Source of the DNA: a bacterium | GTDB lineage: Bacteria; Planctomycetota; Planctomycetia; Kolteriales; Kolteriaceae | Assembly: GCA_019753235.1 (NCBI GenBank) | Contig: JAIELF010000011.1 | Coordinates: 124,001 to 188,000 of the forward strand | DNA: 64,000 nucleotides | Reading direction: 5' to 3' | Shown: one piece after another, positions 43,747-51,980 of the stretch | Position numbering within the stretch: the stretch's first letter is position 1 | Layout of the letters: the number at the start of each line of letters is the position of its first letter | Made by a program: the position numbers and the translations under genes | Notes under the pieces: model-generated | Told to the model about the DNA's origin: nothing | Databases searched by the model: none | What the model saw: only the letters and a program-made list of their open reading frames with translations

Positions 43747-44925
43747 TTATGGACGTTCGACGGTGAGGGCGACCGCTTCGCCACCCCCTAAGCAGAGTGA
43801 TGCGACGCCTCGCTTGGCGCCGCGTCGGATCATCGCATGCAGTAATGTCACGAGGACGCGGGCTCCACTGGCCCCGATCGGGTGCCCCAGCGCGATGGCC
43901 CCGCCATCGACGTTGACCTTCGCGGGATCGAGTTCTAGTTTTCGCATGCAGGCGACCATTTGCGAAGCGAATGCTTCGTTGATTTCAAATAAGTCGACCG
44001 AGTTGGGATTCCAGCCCGCTTTCTCGATGGCTCGGCGAACTGCCATGGCCGGGGCGATGAAAAGATCCTTCGGCTCGGCCGCGAAGACTGCTTGAGAGCG
44101 AATCGTCGCCAGGATCGGCCAACCCGATTCGCGAGCAGCCGACGATGCGGCCACGACCAGGGCGGCAGCCCCGTCGGACAACGTCGACGCATTCCCCGCG
44201 GTCACGCTTCCGTCGGCCTGAAAGGCAGGGCGAAGCTTCGCCAACGAGTCGGCCGAGGTCTCGGGCCGGATCGATTCATCTGCGGCGACGATCGTCTCGC
44301 CTTTTTTGCTAGTCAGTTTCACCGGAACGATTTGATGGGTGAAATTCCCCGACGATTGCGCGAGCGCCGCTCGTTTTTGACTCTCGGCCGCGAATTGGTC
44401 CTGATCGACTCGGGTCACGCGATGAGCATCGGCTGTGTACTCGGCATGGAGACCCATGTGGCAATGATCGAAACCACACCACAAGCCATCATGAATCAAA
44501 GAATCGATCAGGGTTTGGTTACCGAACTTCACTCCCGCGCGCATCCCGCGGACCACGAAGGGAGCATTGCTCATGCTCTCCATACCGCCGGCGATCACCA
44601 GTTTCGATTCGCCCGCGCGGATCGAGCGGTCGGCCAGCATCACCGCCATCAATCCTGAGCCACACACCTTGTTGATCGTGAGGGCCGGGACGCTGGCGGA
44701 GAGACCTCCCTTCATGGAGGCTTGCCGAGCCGGCGCTTGGCCGATCCCCGCCGGTAGAACGCAACCCATGATAACTTCATCGACCGGATGAATGCCGACA
44801 CCGGCACGAGAGAGGGCTTCCTTGATGGCCAAGCCTCCCAGTTCCGGAGCGGACAAGCTCGCCAGGCTCCCCAGAAAATTTCCGATGGGCGTGCGGACGC
44901 CCGAAAGAATAACCGCTTCTGCCAT
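43747..44925 (-). CDS. Acetyl-CoA acetyltransferase (thiolase)
   Basis: Biosynthetic or degradative thiolase, 392 residues. It has the acylated Cys88 in KVCGSGL, NEAFASQMVA, the catalytic His in ALGHPIGASGARV and the second Cys in SLCLGGGEAVAL. ATG at 44925 (MAEAVILSGVRTPIG) gives the usual family length; six extra codons to 44943 are open. It is the first gene of the mutase operon and would make or cleave acetoacetyl-CoA, feeding butyryl-CoA metabolism beside the isobutyryl-type mutase. Confidence 0.93.
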   Translation of the reverse strand: MAEAVILSGVRTPIGNFLGSLASLSAPELGGLAIKEALSRAGVGIHPVDEVIMGCVLPAGIGQAPARQASMKGGLSASVPALTINKVCGSGLMAVMLADRSIRAGESKLVIAGGMESMSNAPFVVRGMRAGVKFGNQTLIDSLIHDGLWCGFDHCHMGLHAEYTADAHRVTRVDQDQFAAESQKRAALAQSSGNFTHQIVPVKLTSKKGETIVAADESIRPETSADSLAKLRPAFQADGSVTAGNASTLSDGAAALVVAASSAARESGWPILATIRSQAVFAAEPKDLFIAPAMAVRRAIEKAGWNPNSVDLFEINEAFASQMVACMRKLELDPAKVNVDGGAIALGHPIGASGARVLVTLLHAMIRRGAKRGVASLCLGGGEAVALTVERP

Positions 44926-45125
44926 GAAACCATTCCCGCCCAAGAGAGGTGGTCTGTCGCCTTTGGCTTCTGTTCCGCCTGACGACTCCTCAAAAGATCA
45001 TTTTACGGTCGATCGATGAAAGAACGAAACACCCAAGCGAGAAGTTCCTTCGCTCGGGGGGAGGGGAAAGTCCTTCGAAGAAGACTCGCATGGACAAATG
45101 CCGGCTTCGGAGGCTACTTCGCGAT

Positions 45126-46358
45126 TCACTTCGCGATTCGGTACACAGCCCGGTCGGTTCGCAGGAGAAGACTCTGTCCAACCGGGACGGGCGAGGCCAT
45201 GTGGCTGCCGGCCAATTCATTCTGAGCGAGCTGCTCGAACTTTTCGCCGGGCTTGATGATGGTGGTGACTCCTTCTTCACTGGCGAAGAAAATCTTGCCA
45301 TCGGCAAACAGGGGGGATGCCGAGAAGTTCCCGCCGATCCGTTCGACGAAGATGGGCTTTCCGGTGAGTCCATCCAGGCAGGTCAGAACGCCGGTGTTGT
45401 TGACCATGTAAATCTGTTTGTCGATCAAGATGGGGCTGGGGTTGGCGGGGACTTGTCGATCGAACTTCCAGACGACGTTCGTGGCCGAGACGTCGCCCGA
45501 TCCTCCCGGCTTGATGGCCCAGATCTGAGGCTTCATGTAGCCGGTACAGACGTAGATAAGCCCGTTTCCGAAGAGAGGCCGAGGAACGTTCGAGAAGCCT
45601 TGGTATTTCACTTGCCAAAGAGGCGAGCCGGACGAAGGATCGTACCCCAACACCTGCATGGCCCCGGGGCTGACCAGTTCTTCTCTTCCGTTGGCTTGGA
45701 TGACCAGCGGCGTCGCGTAGGCCTTGCACTGATCAAAATCAGGATGGATCGGCTTGGGACGATCTTGTCGCCAAACGATATTGCCGGTCTGGCGATTGAG
45801 CGCGACGACGTACTGTTCGTCGATGCCGTCGGCGTTGAAGATGAGAAGTTCGCGCCAGAGGATCGGCGAGCTGCCGGGCCCTTCTTTATGATCAAGCTTC
45901 ACCAGATCGTTCTTCCAAAGAATCTTTCCGGTCGATCCTTCGAGGCACGCCGTCCCCATGGTGCCGAACGAGACGTAGACATTTTTCCCATCGTGCAAGG
46001 GGCTAGGGGACGCGTGCGAGTTCTTTGCATTCAGATGAACCGGGGCCGACGGCGTGAAGACTTCCACATCGTGACGAATCTCGCCGGTTTCGAAATCGAG
46101 ACAAACCGCCCGGAGCGAGTGCCCCTCTTGGGTGGCGTTGGTTAGCCAAACATCCCTGCCCGAAACGACTGGAGTCGACCAGGCTCTCCCCTCGATCGGC
46201 CTCTTCCAAACGACGTTTTTTGTTTCGCTCCACTCAGTGGGGAGATTGGTAGCCTGCTGATCCCAACCTTGGCCCGAGGGTCCGCGGAAGTCCGGCCACT
46301 CGGCCGAAGATTGAGAAATCAGGCTGCTCACCAATATTGCCACGACCATGTTGACCAT
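45126..46358 (-). CDS. Secreted PQQ-type beta-propeller protein
   Basis: The 410-residue protein has a signal peptide (MVNMVVAILVSSLISQSSAEW) and then WPDFRGPSGQG, the typical opening of planctomycete PQQ-like propellers. Blades carry repeats of GWD/GKILWKNDLVKLDH-like and GNIVWRQDRP text with W-dock residues. No enzyme catalytic residues for PQQ dehydrogenation are evident, so it may be a binding or structural propeller related to BamB. It is a single minus-strand gene. Confidence 0.83.
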   Translation of the reverse strand: MVNMVVAILVSSLISQSSAEWPDFRGPSGQGWDQQATNLPTEWSETKNVVWKRPIEGRAWSTPVVSGRDVWLTNATQEGHSLRAVCLDFETGEIRHDVEVFTPSAPVHLNAKNSHASPSPLHDGKNVYVSFGTMGTACLEGSTGKILWKNDLVKLDHKEGPGSSPILWRELLIFNADGIDEQYVVALNRQTGNIVWRQDRPKPIHPDFDQCKAYATPLVIQANGREELVSPGAMQVLGYDPSSGSPLWQVKYQGFSNVPRPLFGNGLIYVCTGYMKPQIWAIKPGGSGDVSATNVVWKFDRQVPANPSPILIDKQIYMVNNTGVLTCLDGLTGKPIFVERIGGNFSASPLFADGKIFFASEEGVTTIIKPGEKFEQLAQNELAGSHMASPVPVGQSLLLRTDRAVYRIAK

Positions 46359-46669
46359 TCGATTCTTCCCCGATCCGAACAGAGTGCAGGGACATTCGAT
46401 GCCCCGCGCCGTTCCACAAGCAGCCCCAAGCCCCTCAGGCTCGCAGGGGGGGACCTTCGCCGTTGCGAAGACTCCCTCGCGACGACCTCCTCACCGAGAT
46501 CCGATCGCGAGAACCTTTGTAGAAGATAGGGGGGCCGGCGAGACTTCGCAAGCAATCGGTGAATGGATCGATCGGGCAAGAGTTTTTGTTAGCGTTCCTA
46601 GGCGTTGACCTGTTCCGCCGATGCCGGTATCGCCCCGATTCCTCTTCAGAATGATTCTTTCAGGCAAGG
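46359..46669. other. 311-bp divergent intergenic region
   Basis: It separates the propeller gene and the STN-like gene and should hold both promoters. Beyond GC-rich sequence with scattered open frames, I see no gene, RNA or strong repeat. Confidence 0.4.
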
Positions 46670-47587
46670 ATGCCGGGAATGTGGACGTCGATCGAGCGAG
46701 CCATTGTTCTTTGGACGGCGTGTTTTGCCCCGCCGGTAGAACCATGGCATGAAGCGGACGATTTAGAAACGTGTGAAACGATCTGTGCCGAGCGGACCCT
46801 TTCCGCCGCCGATCGCACCGAGGCCGAGGAGATTGTCATTGATCTCGATCGGCTCGGCCCGGGAAATCAATCGATCAACGCGGGCGACGGCCTCACGCTG
46901 GAACTGGAGCATCGACTTCCTCATGAGTTGATCATCCTCGTCGATGAAGAAACAGACCTGTGTGAAGTCCCACTTCCGTTAGAAATCGAGCTGCGCCCCG
47001 TCCCGATCGATCAGGCGTCGCGACTATCGGCGACCGACGAGCTGCACGTTCTAATCGAAGACGACTTGGCCGAGAGCGATTTGATTTTGTTGCCAACGCA
47101 TGAGGCCGATCGACGGGACGAGCAGACCGCCCGATTTCAGCGGGCCTACTCGGCCATGCTTTCGCAAGGGAGAAGGAAAGAGGCCGACGCACTAGCCGTG
47201 CAGTTCCTCGATGCCGACTCTTCCGCGAATCATGATTTCCCGAAAGCATCCACAAGCCAACATAGGGTCGGCTATCGACCTCCCTCGGGCCGCGGGGTGC
47301 GAACGTATCCTGGGAACGGTTCTGCCCGGTGGAGCGAAGTTTCGCATCGGCAGATCACGGTTCGGTTCGAAGAGACACCGATAGACGAGCTGGCTCGCTT
47401 TCTTCGATGGGCGACCGGCCTCACTGTCGAGATTGATTTGCCCGCCCAGTTGGCCGACGAACTCCGCTGTCACGTGCAGTGCAGCGACGTCAGCATTGCC
47501 GAAACCGTCGCGGCCATCGGCCAACAGCTTGGCATCGTTATCCGCGTCGAAGAAGACCGCATGACCCTGTTGCCGAGATCTCGTTGA
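46670..47587 (+). CDS. Protein with a C-terminal secretin/STN-like domain, unknown function
   Basis: The 305-residue protein starts MPGMWTSIERAIVLWTACF, a possible weak signal or anchor. Residues about 25-160 are very acidic (ADRTEAEEIVIDLDRLG). The C-terminal 75 residues (ITVRFEETPIDELARFLRWATGLTVEIDLP to the end) resemble the STN/DUF4974-like module of secretins and FecA (short beta-alpha-beta units), which is common in secreted planctomycete proteins. The ATG at 46679 is an alternative. The stop lies inside a four-copy 12-bp tandem repeat: one shifted frame through it stays open and would add Leu-Asn-Ser-Ala repeats. Confidence 0.6.
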   Translation: MPGMWTSIERAIVLWTACFAPPVEPWHEADDLETCETICAERTLSAADRTEAEEIVIDLDRLGPGNQSINAGDGLTLELEHRLPHELIILVDEETDLCEVPLPLEIELRPVPIDQASRLSATDELHVLIEDDLAESDLILLPTHEADRRDEQTARFQRAYSAMLSQGRRKEADALAVQFLDADSSANHDFPKASTSQHRVGYRPPSGRGVRTYPGNGSARWSEVSHRQITVRFEETPIDELARFLRWATGLTVEIDLPAQLADELRCHVQCSDVSIAETVAAIGQQLGIVIRVEEDRMTLLPRSR

Positions 47588-47631
47588 ACTCGGCGTTGAA
47601 CTCGGCGTTGAACTCGGCGTTGAACTCGGCG
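47584..47631 (+). repeat. 12-bp tandem repeat, four copies, spanning a stop codon
   Basis: TTGAACTCGGCG is repeated four times exactly (47584-47631), followed by a partial TTGATCACG. The TGA at 47585-47587 is the stop of the upstream gene. The frame TTG AAC TCG GCG is free of stops and would encode repeating Leu-Asn-Ser-Ala. Copy number is likely unstable through slippage. Confidence 0.85.
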
Positions 47632-47687
47632 TTGATCACGGAGATGGCAAAGGCGAACTCAAGAGGACATTCTGCGGCGACGGTCGA

Positions 47688-48803
47688 TCACACGGCCCCA
47701 TTTTCGTCATAAGATCGACGAGCAAAGCGGTCGGTCATGCTTGAGATGTAGTCGCAGACGGCTCGCTCGATTCCTTCATCGGTCCGAAGATACTTCTCGG
47801 GTAACTGATCAGGCGAGCGAAGAAATCGATCGAAAAGACCCCGCACGATCTGCTGACCTTCCTTCGTTCGGCGCGTGACGACATCGCTGCGATAAACGCG
47901 AGCGAAGAGAAACTTCTGCAACTCCTCTTTCATCGTTGCGACAGGCAGCGGAAGCGAAATCACTCGGCGGGGGGAGGAACAAATCTCTTCCACCGAGCGG
48001 ATATTCATCAGTTGTTGCCGACTCTCTTCGATCAAGCTGCCGACTTGCCCGTCGATCAGCGAACGAATAACACCGCGAGAGAGCTGCTTGCCCACCAGGT
48101 CGTTCCCGTACGTTTTCTCGCATCGATCGTGCGCCCACCGCCAAATCTCGATCTGCCGAAGGTCGGCAAACGTGATGATTTGATGGCGAAGCGCATCGTC
48201 GATATCGTGGGCCGCGTACGCAATGCTGTCGACGACATCGACCACCTGCGCCTCGGCCAGCATTTGCCGATCCGCGGGGCTGCTGGGGGATAATCGTGTC
48301 GATTGCTCGGCATGAAGCGAGATCGAATCCAACACTTCGCACGTCAGGTTCAAGCCAGGGAAGTGCGGATACCGAGATTCGAGCTTCTCCACCAATCGGC
48401 GACCTTGCCGATTGTGTTCGAACCCTCCCACGCTTGCCGTCATTTCGTGAAGCGTCTGTTCGCCGGCATGGCCAAAGGGGGGATGACCCAAGTCATGCAC
48501 GAGCGCAACCGCCTCCGTCAGATCTTCGTTCAGAGAAAGCTGTCGCGCGACCGTCCGGGCGATCTGCACCACTTCAAGCGTATGCGTCAATCGAGTCCGA
48601 TGGTGATCGTTAGGCTGATCGACGAAGACTTGAGTCTTGTAGGCCAAGCGACGAAAAGCGGCCGAGTGAATGATGCGGTCTCGATCACGAACATAAGCGG
48701 GTCGATAGGGGTGATCGGGCTCGCGATAGCGCCGGCCGCGCGACTGTTGGGTGCGCATCGCATAAGGAGCCAGCAGCGATTCGAAGTCCGCGGGCGTGGT
48801 CAT
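47688..48803 (-). CDS. dgt: dGTPase-like HD-domain triphosphohydrolase
   Basis: These enzymes hydrolyse dNTPs to deoxynucleosides and triphosphate. The 371-residue protein shows YRPAYVRDRDRIIHSAAFRRL, HHRTRLTHTLEVVQIAR with the first metal His, and HDLGHPPFGHAGE, the HD signature. DVVDSIAYAAHDIDDALR is also typical. It is similar in length to the shorter dGTPase-like clade. It overlaps the upstream HIT gene by 4 bp (ATGA), so they are co-expressed nucleotide-metabolism genes. The gene converges on the tandem-repeat region. Confidence 0.9.
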   Translation of the reverse strand: MTTPADFESLLAPYAMRTQQSRGRRYREPDHPYRPAYVRDRDRIIHSAAFRRLAYKTQVFVDQPNDHHRTRLTHTLEVVQIARTVARQLSLNEDLTEAVALVHDLGHPPFGHAGEQTLHEMTASVGGFEHNRQGRRLVEKLESRYPHFPGLNLTCEVLDSISLHAEQSTRLSPSSPADRQMLAEAQVVDVVDSIAYAAHDIDDALRHQIITFADLRQIEIWRWAHDRCEKTYGNDLVGKQLSRGVIRSLIDGQVGSLIEESRQQLMNIRSVEEICSSPRRVISLPLPVATMKEELQKFLFARVYRSDVVTRRTKEGQQIVRGLFDRFLRSPDQLPEKYLRTDEGIERAVCDYISSMTDRFARRSYDENGAV

Positions 48804-49294
48804 GAAACCTCAAGCCCCAGCTCTCGGCGCAGGCGAAGCCAAACTTCATCCAGCGATTGCACGATCACCCGCAGATCATTGACCACCGTCATGAAGTTGA
48901 CATCGGCATCCCAGCGGGGCACCACGTGCCAATGGAGATGTTCGGGAAGTCCTGCGCCGGCCGACCGCCCGAGATTGAGCCCGACATTGAAGCCGTGAGG
49001 CGACACGACTTTCCGCAGCGCCTTGATCATTCGCTGGATTTCCCGTTGCAAGTCGAGAAGTTCTTCGTCGGTCATCTCCTCGATCTCGGCCACTGCGCGG
49101 CGGGGGGCCACAAGCAAGTGGCCGTTGTTGTAAGGGAAGCGGTTGAGCATCACGATGGTGTGCTTAGACCGGTCGATGACGAGGTTTTCGCGATCGGTTT
49201 TCTCGGCATCGGACCGGGCGATGAAGTCCCCCTTGGGGATACCCGGAGAGTTTTCGACGTACTGCAATCGCCAAGGAGCCCAGAGTCTGTCCAT
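48800..49294 (-). CDS. HIT-family nucleotide hydrolase/phosphorylase
   Basis: The 164-residue protein has the histidine triad EHLHWHVVPRW, and NLVIDRSKHTIVMLNRFPYNNGHLLVAPR as the HIT fold core; MDRLWAPWRLQYV at the start matches the actinobacterial/planctomycete AP4A phosphorylase-like HIT subgroup. It would cleave dinucleoside polyphosphates or other nucleotidyl substrates. GAGG lies 7 nt before the ATG. Its stop overlaps the dGTPase-like start (TCATGA). Confidence 0.92.
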   Translation of the reverse strand: MDRLWAPWRLQYVENSPGIPKGDFIARSDAEKTDRENLVIDRSKHTIVMLNRFPYNNGHLLVAPRRAVAEIEEMTDEELLDLQREIQRMIKALRKVVSPHGFNVGLNLGRSAGAGLPEHLHWHVVPRWDADVNFMTVVNDLRVIVQSLDEVWLRLRRELGLEVS

Positions 49295-49593
49295 GAATTG
49301 GCCTCAAAATGAAGGAACAGGTGATTCCCAACCAGTTCGCGAGTCAAAAGCGACAGAATGACGCCACCCGTGCTATCAATCCGCAATCTGGGCTTTTGAT
49401 CAGGAAAATCTATTGAATTCGAAGGGCATGGTTTGGTACTCTCTGAACCTCGATCAAGGAAGAATCTCCCCTCAGCGAGTTACCGGCTATCCCGTTTGTC
49501 GGAACAGCGAATTCATCAGTATTCTCCCTCGTCTGGCTCTGATGACGTGGATAGACTGGTTTTTGGGTCTCAATCAATCGCGAGGAGTTTCGA
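49295..49593. promoter_or_regulatory. 299-bp upstream region of the Gly/Gln-rich surface-protein gene
   Basis: It holds the divergent promoters of the HIT gene and the surface-protein gene. No clear sigma-70 boxes, RNA element or repeat is recognised. Confidence 0.3.
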
Positions 49594-50385
49594 ATGAGCT
49601 TTGCACTTTCGATCGTGCTGGTGACCATGAGTGGTTGCCGACCCGCTTCGTGTGGCTACGAACGTCTTCATGTTTCATGTGGAAATCCTTGTGCCCAGCC
49701 GGTTCTCATGAGCAGCGTCGAAACGATGTATGCCGATCCTTGTGGCAGCTTCGCGATCGCTCAGTCGATGGCCTGCGGACAAGTCGTTGAATCAGCAGCC
49801 CCCGCGGCAGCAAGCGTCGCGACAGCGGACGCGGCCGAATCACTCAGCAGTGAACTCGGCTTGGGCGCCGTCGCCGCCGGCACCGGTGGCGATGAAGGTG
49901 GACCGGTGGGCTACACTGGCCGAGCGATCGGCTTTGGTGGTGGTCAAGGGGGCGGCCTGGGTGGCGGTAGCGGCCTTGGTGGCGGAAACGGACAGGGTGC
50001 TCCGGGTCGTGGCTTCGGTATCGCCGGGGGTGGCTTCGGTGGCGGTCAAGGTGGCGGTCAAGGAGGCGGTACCGGCACCGGCGGCGGAACAGGGAACGGC
50101 GACGGTAATGGCACCGGCGGCAGTGGCGGAAACCAAGGCCAACTTCAAGGAGTCGTCGTCAACGTCGGGGGCAACAACATCAACGTCTCCCAGAATCAAT
50201 CGCAGGGACAGGGCCAGTCGCAGGGACAGGCTCAGCAGCAGCAACAGGGCCAGCTCCAAGGCCAAGGTCAGTTCCAAGGCCAGAACGGCGGCGGAAACGG
50301 GAACAATGTCCCGGTTCCTGCCACCGCTTGGATGGCCGTTGCCGGCATCGGAGCGCTGGCGGTCTCGCGACGTCGATCGAAGTAA
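49594..50385 (+). CDS. Gly/Gln-rich surface protein with lipobox-like N-terminus and PEP-CTERM-like tail
   Basis: The 263-residue protein begins MSFALSIVLVTMSGC, a hydrophobic stretch ending in a lipobox-like MSGC, followed by several Cys residues. The middle (about 88-185) is a Gly-rich low-complexity region; 190-235 is a Gln/Gly-rich run (SQGQGQSQGQAQQQQQGQL). It ends VPVPATAWMAVAGIGALAVSRRRSK: a VPxPA motif, one hydrophobic helix, and basic residues, the plan of PEP-CTERM/exosortase sorting signals (canonical VPEPA). GAGGAG lies 6 nt upstream. A perfect-stem terminator follows. Function is probably extracellular or matrix; no homologue is recognised. Confidence 0.7.
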   Translation: MSFALSIVLVTMSGCRPASCGYERLHVSCGNPCAQPVLMSSVETMYADPCGSFAIAQSMACGQVVESAAPAAASVATADAAESLSSELGLGAVAAGTGGDEGGPVGYTGRAIGFGGGQGGGLGGGSGLGGGNGQGAPGRGFGIAGGGFGGGQGGGQGGGTGTGGGTGNGDGNGTGGSGGNQGQLQGVVVNVGGNNINVSQNQSQGQGQSQGQAQQQQQGQLQGQGQFQGQNGGGNGNNVPVPATAWMAVAGIGALAVSRRRSK

Positions 50386-50417
50386 TCGGTGCTGATCATT
50401 ATTCTCGCGATCAATTC

Positions 50418-50447
50418 AGAGGCAGGGAAGATCACGACCCTGCCTCT
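50418..50447 (+). terminator. Rho-independent-type hairpin after the surface-protein gene
   Basis: AGAGGCAGGG (50418-50427) and CCCTGCCTCT (50438-50447) form a perfect 10-bp stem with a 10-nt loop, followed by GTTCATTTCTTG. It lies between the surface-protein gene and the convergent HtrA gene and could serve both. Confidence 0.7.
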
Positions 50448-50494
50448 GTTCATTTCTTGAACAGAGCTTTCCAACAAGCATCAATTAACAATTG

Positions 50495-51667
50495 TCAGTT
50501 CGTTCGATCGGCCTTCGCCACGGCCGAGGCAATCCATTCCCCGAGCGTGACTGCCAATGATACCCGCTTCTTTCCTCGCCAAACGATCATCTCGACCTTC
50601 TGACCCGGTGCGGACCTGCTGACTAGATTGATCAGATGCGAATCGTCGGCAACCGCTTGACCATTGAATTCGAGAACGACGTCTCCCTCGCGAATCCCGG
50701 CCTGAGCGGCCGGCGAACCCTTACCCACGCCCGCCACTAATGCCCCGCGTGCCGAGATCAAGCCGAGCTCGACGCTTCGATCGTGCGTGAAGAGATGCGG
50801 AAACTCAACCCCGAGGAACGCTCGCCGAACTCGGCCATGCGCCACCAGTTCTTCGACGACCTGCTGAACAAGCGGCGAGGGGATCGCGAATCCGACGCCG
50901 CTCGAACCACCCGTGTGCGACGCGATGGCGGTATTCACGCCGACAATCTCGCCCCGCAAATTGACGAGCGGCCCGCCGCTGCTCCCTGGATTGATGGCAG
51001 CATCGGTTTGAATGAACTCTTTAATTCGCATCGATTGTGGCAACCCCAGCCGACGCCTTTGCGTCGCGCTGACGATCCCGTGCGTCACACTCTGCATCAA
51101 ACCAAACGGACTCCCAATCGCGAGAACCCACTGCCCCACGCGAACCTCATGGGCCGACGGTGCAAACGTGGCCGACGGAAGATTCTCCTCGCTGAACTCA
51201 AGAACCGCTAAGTCCGTATCTTCATCTTCGAGAATTCGACTGGGATTCAACAGCCGACCGTCAGCGAGGATGACTTCGACTCCCTTCGGATCGGCATGGG
51301 CCACCACATGCAAGTTCGTCACCACTACCGGTCGCGTCAGATTGCCCGGCTTCACGAAGACACCTGAGCCCGCCTCCTGACTGACAGTACCCCCATCCTT
51401 TTCCTTCTGCTGCGCTTCGATGTAGACCACCGCGGGCGCGACGACGTCGGCGACGCGACCAAAGACGACTCCCGTGTTCTCGAGCAGCGCCAGCGGTGCC
51501 GACTCTTCACTGCCCGCCGTGACGCGGCGCGCGCTCGACCCAGACGAAAGCATGTCCCCCACGAGCCAAGCCGTCCCAACGCCGACACCCAGCGCCATGA
51601 CGATACTGGCGCGGCCAACGGCGCTTGCGATCCGATTGATCCCACTCAGCGATAATCTCCAGGGCAT
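50495..51667 (-). CDS. HtrA/DegP-type trypsin-like serine protease with one PDZ domain
   Basis: This periplasmic or membrane-anchored quality-control protease (390 residues from ATG 51667) has an N-terminal membrane helix (ASIVMALGVGVGTAWLVG), triad His120 in VVTNLHVVAHAD, Asp152 in EDTDLAVLEF and Ser230 in NPGSSGGPL. One PDZ domain follows (about 285-375: KGSPAAQAGIREGDVVLEFNG). AGGAG sits 7 nt before the chosen ATG; an ATG at 51757 with GGGGGAGG is a real alternative that lengthens the cytoplasmic N-terminus by 30 residues. It is divergent from the GH127 gene. Confidence 0.9.
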   Translation of the reverse strand: MPWRLSLSGINRIASAVGRASIVMALGVGVGTAWLVGDMLSSGSSARRVTAGSEESAPLALLENTGVVFGRVADVVAPAVVYIEAQQKEKDGGTVSQEAGSGVFVKPGNLTRPVVVTNLHVVAHADPKGVEVILADGRLLNPSRILEDEDTDLAVLEFSEENLPSATFAPSAHEVRVGQWVLAIGSPFGLMQSVTHGIVSATQRRRLGLPQSMRIKEFIQTDAAINPGSSGGPLVNLRGEIVGVNTAIASHTGGSSGVGFAIPSPLVQQVVEELVAHGRVRRAFLGVEFPHLFTHDRSVELGLISARGALVAGVGKGSPAAQAGIREGDVVLEFNGQAVADDSHLINLVSRSAPGQKVEMIVWRGKKRVSLAVTLGEWIASAVAKADRTN

Positions 51668-51980
51668 GCGATTGCTCCTGCGGATCCCGAACCTGCCTCG
51701 ACCAGAAAGGCTCGGCACCATGCCATCGATCCCAACGTCTTCAGTTTGGTGCAGCATGGCACCTCCCCCAAGAGCCAACCTCGTCGAGATGAACCTTCGC
51801 AGGTGAAGTTCTGCCGACCCATCCGTCACCATCGACACCACCGGACTTGCTCGGTCGGCACAATTGGGTCAACCGGCAAGGGATGAATCGTTGAATGTCG
51901 AGACCGACCCGTTTACGCTGCATGAATAAACTCTGTTTCCGATGAACGAGCAGAATGTGCCCTACAAGCGGGAAGCCAAC
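51668..51980. other. 313-bp divergent region between htrA-like and GH127 genes
   Basis: It must contain the promoters of both genes. The left part is also open in the HtrA frame. No regulatory element is clearly recognised. Confidence 0.35.
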
